NCBI GenBank assembly: GCA_016708315.1
Contig: JADJGC010000015.1
Coordinates: 1 to 64,000 of the forward strand
Direction: 5' to 3'
From: a bacterium
GTDB taxonomy: Bacteria; Zixibacteria; MSB-5A5; CAIYYT01
Length of the DNA: 64,000 nucleotides
In this document: one piece after another, positions 1 through 8,261 of the stretch
How positions within the stretch are numbered: the stretch's first letter is position 1
How the letters are laid out: the number at the start of each line of letters is the position of its first letter
Position numbers and translations under genes: made by a program
Notes under the pieces: generated by a model
Seen by the model: the letters and a program-made list of their open reading frames with translations, nothing else
Database searches by the model: none
Told to the model about the DNA's origin: nothing

Positions 1-1354
1 ATGGCATCGCAGTGTTGTCACGATAACCGACCTTAACGCTGGTGGCACTGCCGACAGTCGCAACCACTGTAACTGACGCGTTCGCTGCAACAACGGCGGG
101 TGAGTAGGTTACCAAAGTGATCGCCGGACCGGCGGCTTGGAATGAAGCGTGATTGTTGATGTATGTTGCTCGCGCATTCATAAGCTGAGTGATACCCGGC
201 GTCTGTCCGACTTGCGTATTTAGATTGGCTGTGAAGTTACTGAAAGTGTAAGGTTTGTTTGGATCCGCCTGGACAGCCGCAGTTATGATGCTCTGCAGTT
301 CGGTCGCTCTGGTCGAGTACCAGCCATTGGAAAAGTTCTCCACAACTAATGTCTTCATGTGAGCGATGTACATCTTACGATAGGTCGCATTCTGAAGAAA
401 CTTGTTCACGATCGGGTAGTTCGCGTGACTTTCGTTTAAGAATGGATTCAGTTGCTGCATCTGTGTAACATTGAGATTTCCGCCGCCGATTATCGATGTA
501 AAACCGCCAAAGCACATATTCAAATCCCAGATAATCGGATTGAACTGATACGCATCATCTCGATAAAGATAGAAATTGTGCCCGAAGTTGATCGGAGCAT
601 CCAGATTGACCAATAGGTTGTCGTAGGCGAGCATCCAGAGGTGGCGATCTACATCGAGCACACTCTCTACTGCCGCGGTGTAGTTGTTGAGCGTATCCAG
701 GAAGTCGATCAAATCGGGCCAACCGTGGTCGGAGTCAAGTTCATATGTGTCCATATAGGACGTCGAGTCCTGACCCTCGTATCCCCAGATTACCCAGCCC
801 CTGGGCGGACCATCCATGTCGCCCTTGATTCTGGCGCCTTCGTCACTCTGATAATGAGTTCGCGTGAAGAGCTTGTCGACATCTTGTACACTGGTATACA
901 GCCCCATCAGTGTCCCATTCACATAGACATTTGCGTAGCTTGATTGGCTCGCAGCCATGTACTTTCGAGCGATCTCGTAGCCAAGTACTTCCCGCACAAA
1001 ACTCGGGTCAAACCAGACATTCGCCAGCTTGAGCGTGCCGTAACCTTGATGAGTCTGGTCATTAATGATGTGGTCCAGTTTGATGTTGAATGGATTCTTG
1101 GTGCGACTCGGACTGTAAGTGCTATTCCCTTTGTACCGCACACCCACACTGTCGTACAAGATTCCATCAATTGTCACTGTCCCCAGCAAACGGTCTTCGC
1201 CCGCCGCATACAGATTATCAAGCAACTGATCCCAATTCGATTGGGGGAAGACGATCTGGACAGTGTGAATTGTGCTGACGTCATAGAGGTCTTGCGCACC
1301 GGCGCTGCAAAAAAGGCTCAGAATCAGTAGAACGATGAGGATTGGTTTTGGCAT
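1..1354 (-). CDS. CotH-kinase family secreted protein, 3' end outside window
   Basis: The gene is open from an ATG at 1354 to the left edge, so its C-terminus is missing. GGAGAG lies 6 nt before the start. A signal peptide (about residues 1-21) is followed by a CotH-kinase-like domain. An early RYKGNS segment resembles the family's nucleotide-binding region. A catalytic-looking block reads LVNLDAPINFGHNFYLYRDD and is followed by FNPIIWDLN. CotH proteins are atypical secreted kinases that phosphorylate surface proteins, and in several phyla they occur as domains of large secreted proteins. The last readable residues, after about 425, begin a beta-rich segment, so more domains probably follow. 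The upstream neighbour is a dockerin gene with its own terminator, so this gene is probably transcribed separately. The family call is firm; the substrate is unknown. Confidence 0.8.
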   Translation of the reverse strand, partial: MPKPILIVLLILSLFCSAGAQDLYDVSTIHTVQIVFPQSNWDQLLDNLYAAGEDRLLGTVTIDGILYDSVGVRYKGNSTYSPSRTKNPFNIKLDHIINDQTHQGYGTLKLANVWFDPSFVREVLGYEIARKYMAASQSSYANVYVNGTLMGLYTSVQDVDKLFTRTHYQSDEGARIKGDMDGPPRGWVIWGYEGQDSTSYMDTYELDSDHGWPDLIDFLDTLNNYTAAVESVLDVDRHLWMLAYDNLLVNLDAPINFGHNFYLYRDDAYQFNPIIWDLNMCFGGFTSIIGGGNLNVTQMQQLNPFLNESHANYPIVNKFLQNATYRKMYIAHMKTLVVENFSNGWYSTRATELQSIITAAVQADPNKPYTFSNFTANLNTQVGQTPGITQLMNARATYINNHASFQAAGPAITLVTYSPAVVAANASVTVVATVGSATSVKVGYRDNTAMP

Positions 1355-1507
1355 GGCTTACTCTCCGGAAAGTACAGTAGATTAGAATCTCTTTTCGAGA
1401 CAATTATATCTACTTTGACAAGCGGCCGTGCCCGATACTTGCGCAAAACGAGTAAAAAATCTGGACAACACAATTAGGACAATCTGAATCGTGAATTGTG
1501 AGGCAAC

Positions 1508-1537
1508 AAAAAAGCGGCAGTTGGTGGACTGCCGCTT
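1508..1537 (-). terminator. Rho-independent terminator of the serine hydrolase/dockerin gene
   Basis: On the minus strand AGCGGCAGT / ACTGCCGCT form a 9-bp stem with a 6-nt loop, followed by six T. The 24-nt hairpin is identical to the one at 3821-3844 after the sigma-factor gene. Confidence 0.85.
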
Positions 1538-1565
1538 GGTGTATTTGATTACTTGATTCGATAAT

Positions 1566-3459
1566 CTACGGACATTCCGCACAGGGCGCCGCGCCACCGC
1601 CGAAAATGTAGCTGATAAGATAGACTGCATCAGAAATGGTCACTGCCCCACTGCACTCTGCATCTCCGGAAAGCAATGGATCGGGAGCTGGACCGCCGCC
1701 AAAAATATAGCTGATAAGCATCACTGCATCTGAAATCGTCACTGTTCCCGAACCATCGGCATCGCCGCAAATGTACGGCGGGTTGGTCACGGTGATCATG
1801 AAATTCATAGTGTCTCCGTGAACGGGAAACTCTGAATCACTACAGGTAAGCGTGAAAAAATAGGTCGCATTTAAGGTCGGTACTCCGGCCAGCATGCCGA
1901 CGGTATCACCGGCAAACTCACAACCGTATGGCAGGTCGCCGCCGTTGAATCCCCAGTGGTAGGGTTTCGTGCCGCCAAACGCCTCAAAATTGTAAAAGTA
2001 TGGCATGCCAAGGTAGGCGTCGGGCAGCGTGCTACTGACAATGTGCAATTGTCCATCACAGAGGTCGCCGACACCGTCGTTATTTTCATCGGCTTGGTCG
2101 GGATTGGCTAAGTTGGGGCAGTTGTCGCACACATCACCGCGCAAATCGCCGTCGGAATCGATCTGGGTTGCATTGGGGTTATCCGGGGCAGTTGTCGAGC
2201 GAGTCAGCAATGCCGTCGAAATCGCGGTCGCCGCGGCCATTTGCCTCAAACCAGAGCCTGGTGACGATATTGCTGACGCCGCCGAATGCTTCACTGTTGG
2301 TCAAGACGACGATACCGGTCTGTTTGGCGGGGCAGAACCCAATGCGCGTGCAGACACCCTGATCGCCGCCGCTGTGTTCCCAAACCCATTGGCCGTCGAA
2401 ATTGGCGCGATACCAGGTGAGTCCCTGTTGGCTGGCGATAGTCGGATAGTGCCGTGTCGTGATTGTATCGATAGTGGTTGAATTCAGGACCTGAATGGTG
2501 TCGATGCGGCCACGCTGCAAGTGCGTAAGCAGGTGGCGGGCCATCTGCGGAGCGCTGGAGCGGAGCGTCCCGGCCGGATAGTCGGCATAGCCGAATTGCC
2601 CCAGTGCCTGATACTGGGTGCCGTTCCAGTGATATGGCATCGCGATGTCTGAGCCATCGAGTCCGGCAACGAACCAATGGGAATTGTTCATCCCCATTGG
2701 AGTGAAAAGCGAATCGCGGCAATAGTCCGCGAACGGCACGCCGGAAATGACCTGCACCAGATAACCGATCAGAACGAAGCCATGATTACAGTAATTCCAG
2801 GCGCTTCGCGGCGACCAGGTGTGGAAGTTAGAAACGGAATCGTAGAATTCGCCGCCGGGCACAAAGTAGGCGGCGACATAGTCCTCGAGCAGGAATGGCG
2901 TATCGCCATAGACATAGGTGGAGTACATCACTGTCCAATTGTCCTTGAGGCTCGAGGTGTGACTAAGCAACATGCGGAAGGTGATTGGCAAATTCGAAAA
3001 GTTCGGATTCACGATTTCAATAGGCAAATAATCGTTGATATCGTCATCGAGATCAAAGTGACCATTCTCCCAAAGCTTCATCAGAGCCATGCCGGTTACA
3101 GTCTTTGAGACGGAGGCGAGCATGAAAAGGGTGGTGTCGGTGACTTCAATATTGGCGGCGATGTTGGCATAACCGTACGCACCCTGCCAGGCGATTCCCC
3201 CGTCTCTGACAATGCACGCGGAAAGTCCGGCAATATGGTACTGTGTCATTGTCGCGACAATGAAGGAATCGAGATTGTTATCGACCGATTCCTTGACCGG
3301 AGAGCTAAGAGTTTTCGCTTCGGTTATTAGCGAACTGTCGTTTAGCGTTGCTTGAAGACCATAGCGATCGGCATGTTCAGACACCGATGTACCTGTTGGT
3401 GCAAATGTGAAGAGAAGAGATGAGAAGACCGCGGCGACAGTCATAATCGACAGCGACAT
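1566..3459 (-). CDS. Secreted serine beta-lactamase-like hydrolase with TSP3 and dockerin repeats; apparent frameshift
   Basis: Two overlapping frames form one protein of about 630 aa if one base is removed near 2183-2188. The start is the ATG at 3459, 6 nt after GGAGGAG; an in-frame TTG six bases earlier is less likely. The first frame has a signal peptide and a class C beta-lactamase/PBP4*-type domain with SVSK near residue 116, YCN near 223 and HSG near 362. These match the family's SxxK, YxN and HxG motifs. It then enters a thrombospondin type 3 segment (DRDFDGIADSLDNCPG) and stops. The second frame continues that repeat (DNPNATQIDSDGDLRGDVCD), then a beta domain and a paired dockerin ending in CAECP. 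Family members cleave peptides, esters or lactams; the substrate here is unknown. The frameshift may be an assembly error or a real lesion. Confidence 0.75.
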
Positions 3460-3556
3460 TAGCAACTCCTCCTGCAGTTCCCTAACCCGGCGGCGGCGCC
3501 GATGGTTGAAGAATCGAGACTACAGTAGATAGACGGGAACTTGGAGTTCTTGTTCG

Positions 3557-3562
3557 ATTATA
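3557..3562 (-). promoter_or_regulatory. Possible -10 element for the serine hydrolase gene
   Basis: A perfect TATAAT on the minus strand lies about 100 nt before the ATG at 3459. No good -35 box is seen at 16-18 bp, so this is tentative. Confidence 0.3.
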
Positions 3563-3586
3563 ACGCCGTGATTTCTTGAAGAAGAG

Positions 3587-3614
3587 GCCGGAGGAGCAAC
3601 ACTGCTCCTCCGGC
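3587..3614 (-). terminator. Strong hairpin after the dockerin remnant
   Basis: A perfect 12-bp stem (GCCGGAGGAGCA / TGCTCCTCCGGC) with a 4-nt loop lies about 22 bp past the stop of the dockerin remnant. There is no long T-run. It also sits just upstream of the possible promoter for the next gene. Confidence 0.6.
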
Positions 3615-3636
3615 TTGCGATTCGATCATCGGATTA

Positions 3637-3810
3637 TTACGGACAGGCAGAACATGGTGCGGCGCCGCCGGAGAAGATGTAGATGATTAGGTAGACGGCA
3701 TCAGAGATGGTGAATCCGAATAGTCGGACATCAATTCCGGGATCAGTTGAGATCATCAAAGGCTCAAAGTGAATCCGGTTGACAGTTGAAAGTAGACAAT
3801 TGGTGGTCAC
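3637..3810 (-). pseudogene. 3' remnant of a dockerin gene
   Basis: The minus strand is open for about 55 codons and ends in a recognisable second half of a dockerin pair: FTISDAVYLIIYIF, then SGGAAPCSACP and a stop at 3637. This is the same ending as the intact dockerin proteins in this window. The first dockerin repeat and the calcium-ligand GDxxxSG segment are missing. No start with a ribosome site is seen. The open stretch begins right after the sigma-factor terminator, so the piece has no obvious promoter. It is best read as the surviving 3' end of a deleted dockerin gene, with its terminator still present at 3587-3614. Together with the duplicated terminators it suggests past recombination here. 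Confidence 0.65.
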
Positions 3811-3812
3811 GC

Positions 3813-3844
3813 AAAAAAAAAGCGGCAGTTGGTGGACTGCCGCT
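3813..3844 (-). terminator. Rho-independent terminator of the sigma-factor gene
   Basis: The same 9-bp stem and 6-nt loop as at 1508-1537, followed on the minus strand by a run of eight to nine T. It ends 26 bp after the sigma-factor stop codon. Confidence 0.9.
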
Positions 3845-3870
3845 TCAAATACGAATCTTGGAGATGTGCT

Positions 3871-4731
3871 CTAAGTCAGGTACGCCCTAAGGCTGCGTGA
3901 ACGCGAAGCGTGACGCAGACGGCGTATGGCTTTCTCTTTAATCTGTCTCACTCGCTCGCGCGTAAGATTAAAACGGGCGCCAATCTCTTCCAACGTTAGT
4001 GCCTTCTCATGATTAAGGCCAAAGTAAAGATTGATCACCTCTGCCTCGCGCGGAGTTAGAGTGTCGAGCGCTTTCTCGATTTCCAATCGCAGCGACTGGT
4101 CGAGCAACGCTTCATCGGGTGCAGGCTGGAACTCATCTTCGAGTACGTCGATCAGACTGTTGTCTTCCGATACCGAAAACGGCGCATCCAGTGACAGATG
4201 CGAATTGGAAATCTTGAGCGTATCGGAAACTTCCGCTTCGGAAAGCTCCAACTCGTTCGCGATTTCTTCCGGCGACGGCTCACGGCCATACTCCTGCTCG
4301 AGCGACGATGACACCTTGCCGATTTTGTGCAAGGTACCGACGCGGTTGAGCGGAAGACGGACAATGCGCGACTGCTCGGCCAACGCCTGCAGAATCGCCT
4401 GCCGGATCCACCAGACAGCATAGGAAATGAACTTGAACCCACGCGTCCAGTCGAACCGTTTTGCGGCCTTGATCAGACCGATGTTCCCCTCATTGATTAG
4501 ATCCGCCAGCAACAGTCCCTGATTCTGATACTGCTTGGCTACGCTCACCACAAACCGAAGATTGGCTTTGGTCAAAGCCTCTAACGCCTTCTGATCACCT
4601 TCGTGAATCTTTTTCGCCAGGCGCACTTCTTCGTCGGCTGAAATGAGCGGAGTCTCCCCAATTTCCCGCAGATACAGATCTAAAGACCTGTCCTCATCCC
4701 GATACTTCTTTGACTGTCTCGCCAAAGTCAA
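3871..4731 (-). CDS. rpoD: Primary RNA polymerase sigma factor (short RpoD/SigA type)
   Basis: This 286-aa sigma-70 family protein has region 1.2 (about 15-47, SLDLYLREIGETPLIS), region 2 with the -10 recognition helix (about 50-122, FKFISYAVWWIRQAIL), region 3 (about 130-205) and region 4 with the helix-turn-helix that reads the -35 box (about 220-275, LTRERVRQIKEKAIRRLR). It lacks region 1.1 and the long non-conserved insert, as in the short primary sigma factors of Bacteroidetes and Chlorobi. I infer it is the housekeeping factor from the strong region 2 and 4 conservation, but a group 2 factor cannot be excluded. The start is a TTG 6 nt after GAGG. It lies 83 bp after the DegP gene and is probably partly co-transcribed with it. 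The promoters in this window (TTGACW, 17 bp, TATATT-like) fit such a factor. Confidence 0.9.
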   Translation of the reverse strand: MTLARQSKKYRDEDRSLDLYLREIGETPLISADEEVRLAKKIHEGDQKALEALTKANLRFVVSVAKQYQNQGLLLADLINEGNIGLIKAAKRFDWTRGFKFISYAVWWIRQAILQALAEQSRIVRLPLNRVGTLHKIGKVSSSLEQEYGREPSPEEIANELELSEAEVSDTLKISNSHLSLDAPFSVSEDNSLIDVLEDEFQPAPDEALLDQSLRLEIEKALDTLTPREAEVINLYFGLNHEKALTLEEIGARFNLTRERVRQIKEKAIRRLRHASRSRSLRAYLT

Positions 4732-4814
4732 ACCTGTCCTCGTAAATTGTTAATGATTACCAATTCCCGTTCTTATCCTCCCAAAACATGTTAGAGATTC
4801 TTTGTACGTATCTT

Positions 4815-6353
4815 CTAAGATGGTTTAATGGCGAAATATTTGATATTGCCGCGAATATCATAACCGATCAGGGCGATAGCCTTCGTGCGTCCGCTCAATG
4901 TCCCTTTAAGATTGTAAAACAGTTCTTTGTTCAGGACTGACTGGTGATCGATTTCAAACAAGATGGTTCCCGGCGTAACACCTTCAATATCCGCTTGGCT
5001 TCCCGGCTGAACATAAGTGACCATAACACCGGCGTGGAACTCCACACCATACTGCTCAGCAAGTTGCTCAGTAGCCGTCTCGACCGCCATACCGAACCAA
5101 GTGTCGACTGAAGGCTCTTCCGGCGATCCGCTTTGTCTCGGAGTCTGTTGACTCGGAATCTCCTGTGAGAGGCCCTGTTCACGGTCGCCCAAGGTTACAT
5201 TCAGAAGCATCGGTCTTCCCTTGCGGTAAACCTGCATCTTTACAGTGGCTCCCGACTTTGCCCCGGCAACGAGATAGCGGAAGTGATCCTGGTCGTCTAC
5301 CTGGGTTTCATTGAACTTAGTAATAATGTCGCCACTTTCCAGACCACCTTCGGAAGCGGGCGAATCGGGGCGCACTTCGCGTAAGAATACGCCACGCGCA
5401 TTAGGTAGACCATTTGCCTCGGCCTGGATCGGGTCGAGATTGTTCAATACAACTCCGAGCCATCCACGCTCAATCTTGGTGCCCTTTACTAAGTCCGGAA
5501 GAATTGATCTGACCAAGTTGGCTGGAATCGCAAATCCGATTCCGGCAGACTGTCCGGTCGAGGTCGCAATTGCCGAGTTGATACCTACAAGGTACCCGTC
5601 GAGATCGACAAGAGGACCGCCCGAGTTACCGGGATTGATTGCAGCATCCGTCTGGATATAGTCCTGGTACTCTGGTGAGTCATCGCCAAAATTCAGCCCG
5701 CGACGGCCCTTGGCGGAGATAACTCCGACCGTTACCGTGCGGTCAAGTCCTTGTGAAGGGAACGGATTGCCGATCGCAATCACCCACTCGCCGACCTTGA
5801 TGGAATCCGAATCGCCAAGTTCAATGGCCGGAAATCCACCGCCAGAAACCTTGAGTACTGCCAGATCGGTCGAGGCATCCTCGCCCATCAATTGCGCTTT
5901 AACCTGACGATAGTCGGCCAACGTGACTGTGATTTCTTTCGCACCGGCGATTACATGGTGGTTAGTCAGGATGTAGCCGTCTTCACGGAAAAAGAAACCG
6001 GTACCCATTGAGACTTCAGTTTGATCATTGGGCGGGTAGCCCCAGAACTTCATCCAACGCTGCTGGTATGGAGTCAACTTCTCGATACGTTCTGCGCGGA
6101 TATTGACAACTGCATCGCGTATTTGTTCAACGACCGCAACAAACGGCGATTCGCCATTGGCGTTGATCGGGTAGATTGACGCTCTCGGCGCCGTAGAACG
6201 AGCTAATTGAACTTCACCCTGCGGTTGCGACTGGGCGATGTTGAGGAAATTTGTGTTGCTGGAAATGATAAAACCGAAGATTACGCCGACAAGGGCGAAG
6301 AGCAGGAAACCGCTCCAGCGTCTCACTGAAGCTATATGTGCGACTCCCTTCAC
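4815..6353 (-). CDS. degP: DegP/HtrA-type periplasmic serine protease
   Basis: The protein has 512 aa: an N-terminal membrane anchor or signal (about 13-31), a trypsin-like domain (about 70-280) and two PDZ domains (about 295-390 and 425-510). The catalytic triad is visible as H133 in TNHHV, D163 in STDLAVLKV and S244 in PGNSGGPLV. Family members refold or degrade misfolded periplasmic proteins. This role suits a cell that exports the very large repeat proteins encoded here. The start is a GTG 5 nt after AGGAGG. A clean promoter lies just upstream, and the sigma-factor gene follows in the same direction. The length and domain order are normal for the family. Confidence 0.93.
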   Translation of the reverse strand: MKGVAHIASVRRWSGFLLFALVGVIFGFIISSNTNFLNIAQSQPQGEVQLARSTAPRASIYPINANGESPFVAVVEQIRDAVVNIRAERIEKLTPYQQRWMKFWGYPPNDQTEVSMGTGFFFREDGYILTNHHVIAGAKEITVTLADYRQVKAQLMGEDASTDLAVLKVSGGGFPAIELGDSDSIKVGEWVIAIGNPFPSQGLDRTVTVGVISAKGRRGLNFGDDSPEYQDYIQTDAAINPGNSGGPLVDLDGYLVGINSAIATSTGQSAGIGFAIPANLVRSILPDLVKGTKIERGWLGVVLNNLDPIQAEANGLPNARGVFLREVRPDSPASEGGLESGDIITKFNETQVDDQDHFRYLVAGAKSGATVKMQVYRKGRPMLLNVTLGDREQGLSQEIPSQQTPRQSGSPEEPSVDTWFGMAVETATEQLAEQYGVEFHAGVMVTYVQPGSQADIEGVTPGTILFEIDHQSVLNKELFYNLKGTLSGRTKAIALIGYDIRGNIKYFAIKPS

Positions 6354-6380
6354 TCCGACCTCCTAATCCGCAAGACCAGT

Positions 6381-6409
6381 ATAATAGCCATAGTTCTCTT
6401 CCTTGTCAA
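6381..6409 (-). promoter_or_regulatory. Sigma-70 promoter of the degP-sigma factor pair
   Basis: On the minus strand TTGACA (6404-6409), a 17-bp spacer and TATTAT (6381-6386). Expected transcription start near 6374, about 20 nt before the GTG start. Confidence 0.7.
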
Positions 6410-6736
6410 GGATTTTCTCGATGTGGAATTGTTACATGTCAACAAAAACTTGTTAAAGTCAGCAATAGTTCCGGCTGTTTCGAAGTAAGTTCCTAACTGC
6501 TTGCCTCGCAAGCATCCAAACAGTCCCTAACTTGTACGTCGCCAAAGTGACGCCGTTGCAAAAATTGTGTTAGCAGGTGTTAATCTGCGTTGATTTGACC
6601 TATTAAGAATCGATCTACTTGCGAATTGACCTGTCGCGGCGTTATTCTAATTGCGAGGCTCTGTTCCCGCTGTTCCTGTACTAACAAACGACCGGAATTG
6701 GCCGATACTGCACATATAGAAAGGCGCTCTTAGAAT
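6410..6736. other. Intergenic region before the propeller/dockerin gene
   Basis: No gene is seen. It holds a 6-bp hairpin GCTTGC-CTC-GCAAGC at 6499-6513 and an imperfect direct repeat around it. A weak plus-strand promoter candidate is present: TTGACC at 6626-6631, 16 bp, TAATTG at 6648-6653. That promoter would serve the gene at 6737. Confidence 0.35.
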
Positions 6737-8200
6737 ATGTTTAGACTACTCACGCTCGCATTCGTCTTACTCATTGCTGTTGAGCCACTTATTGCTATCG
6801 GTTTTCAGTGGGAAAAGACGTTTCCAGAAACCGAGGCACCTTATTTCGTTCGGCTTGATCCAAGCGGCAACGCTTATGTAATCGGGCGTTATTATGTCGA
6901 ATCACCCGAAAACGCCGAGATCTTCGTCAAGAAGTATCTTCCGAATGGGACACTTGCATGGAGCGATACCACCTCAGGTCTCGAACTGAAGCTGCCGATC
7001 GCTGCTCAAGTTGATGCTCAAGGCAATGTCTACGTCTTGGCGCAGTTCGCTTCGCAAAACGTATCGCCGGCCGTGGTCTACCGGTTCAATGCTTCTACCG
7101 GAGACATCGATTGGGATGAGTCGTTCCTGCCAGCTGGGACATTCAAGCAATCTGCTGCCCGCGATCTTGTGATCGATGCCGCTGGAAATGTCGTTGTCTG
7201 CGCCAACTTCATAGTCGACAATCCGGCTGAACCGCTTCGCGCGGACGCCAGGACATTCCTACTGCGCTATTCATCGGCTGGAGTACTACTCTGGCAACGG
7301 GAGGACGCTCTTGCGGAGCCGAGTGTGATTTTTGAGAAGGTAGCGACATTCGGTCAGACTATTTTCGTAACCGGAGGAACACTTTCCCAGAGTTCTGCGA
7401 TTGATGGGTTCGTCGCTGGTTACAACCTAAATGGAGACTCGCTTTGCACAACTTACTCAAGCCTTAATGCTCAGGCAGGAGTCTACTACCAGGGCGGCGC
7501 AGTCGATAGTAACGGTAATTACCTTGCTATCTTCTCGGATCCGGCCACCACTATCTATAAGAAATTCAGCCCGACCGGCAGTCTCGTGTTTAATGTGACT
7601 GGGCCGCGGATGGCTTTCAATAACATGAATGCCGTCTGTTCCGATCGACGTGGAAGATTCTATTGGGTTGTCGCAGGAACTACCGGACAACAATTGCTTC
7701 AAGGTCGGGATGAAAACGGCGCATTGGTTCTTGATAAGCTCCTTGGAAGCCTGCCTGTTCCATTCCCGATAAAATTCGGAGGCAACAATACACTGCTCAC
7801 TTGGTCGCCGAGCGATCGAGTGACCCAATATTTGCCTACCGGCAATGTGTTGTGGAGCTCCACTGAAACATATTCTTCTGTCGGAGACTTCGTTTCCGAC
7901 GAACGAGGGCAGACATATTGGATTCTCTACCTCTTCGATACTGTAATCCCCGATTTGTTACATCGCAAACTCGTGAAGTATGATCTTGGCCGCATCTGCG
8001 GCGATCTCAATGGTTCAGGAGACGTCAATATTGCAGACGCCGTCTTCTTCATCGACTATGTATTTGGAAATGGTACGGCGCCGATGGACAAGTATCATGG
8101 CGACGTCAATTGCGACGGGCAGGCGGTTATCACAGATATAGTTTATCTAATCAACTACATGTTCAGCAGCGGACCGGCTCCGTGCCAAGGATGCCCGTAG
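6737..8200 (+). CDS. Secreted beta-propeller-like protein with C-terminal dockerin pair
   Basis: This 487-aa protein has a signal peptide (about 1-20). A body of repeated blades about 45-60 aa long follows, with motifs such as DPSGNAYVIGRY, DAQGNVYVLAQF and DAAGNVVVCANF. This is the D-x-x-G-N-x-Y-V pattern of SBBP/NHL-type propellers. The C-terminus is a dockerin pair (ICGDLNGSGDVNIADAV and HGDVNCDGQAVITDIV) ending in CQGCP. The first dockerin repeat keeps the Ca-ligand-like D/N positions. I infer an extracellular binding protein held in a complex through the dockerin; no enzymatic motif is seen. It is the only dockerin gene on the plus strand. It is convergent with the glycosidase gene 61 bp away, with no obvious terminator between them. 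Confidence 0.7.
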   Translation: MFRLLTLAFVLLIAVEPLIAIGFQWEKTFPETEAPYFVRLDPSGNAYVIGRYYVESPENAEIFVKKYLPNGTLAWSDTTSGLELKLPIAAQVDAQGNVYVLAQFASQNVSPAVVYRFNASTGDIDWDESFLPAGTFKQSAARDLVIDAAGNVVVCANFIVDNPAEPLRADARTFLLRYSSAGVLLWQREDALAEPSVIFEKVATFGQTIFVTGGTLSQSSAIDGFVAGYNLNGDSLCTTYSSLNAQAGVYYQGGAVDSNGNYLAIFSDPATTIYKKFSPTGSLVFNVTGPRMAFNNMNAVCSDRRGRFYWVVAGTTGQQLLQGRDENGALVLDKLLGSLPVPFPIKFGGNNTLLTWSPSDRVTQYLPTGNVLWSSTETYSSVGDFVSDERGQTYWILYLFDTVIPDLLHRKLVKYDLGRICGDLNGSGDVNIADAVFFIDYVFGNGTAPMDKYHGDVNCDGQAVITDIVYLINYMFSSGPAPCQGCP

Positions 8201-8261
8201 ACGAAGCGCGGTGCTTTAGCCTGGGCTACTGGAATTGGTTGGAATTAAATAGAGTTTGGAG

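Noticed and set aside
641..1330. Plus-strand frames opposite the CotH gene.
   Set aside because: The minus strand encodes a continuous CotH-kinase protein through this stretch with a signal peptide and a ribosome site.
1355..1565. A TATAAT at about 1404-1409 as the cotH promoter.
   Set aside because: The only -35-like TTGTCA is 7 bp away and nothing suitable lies at 16-18 bp.
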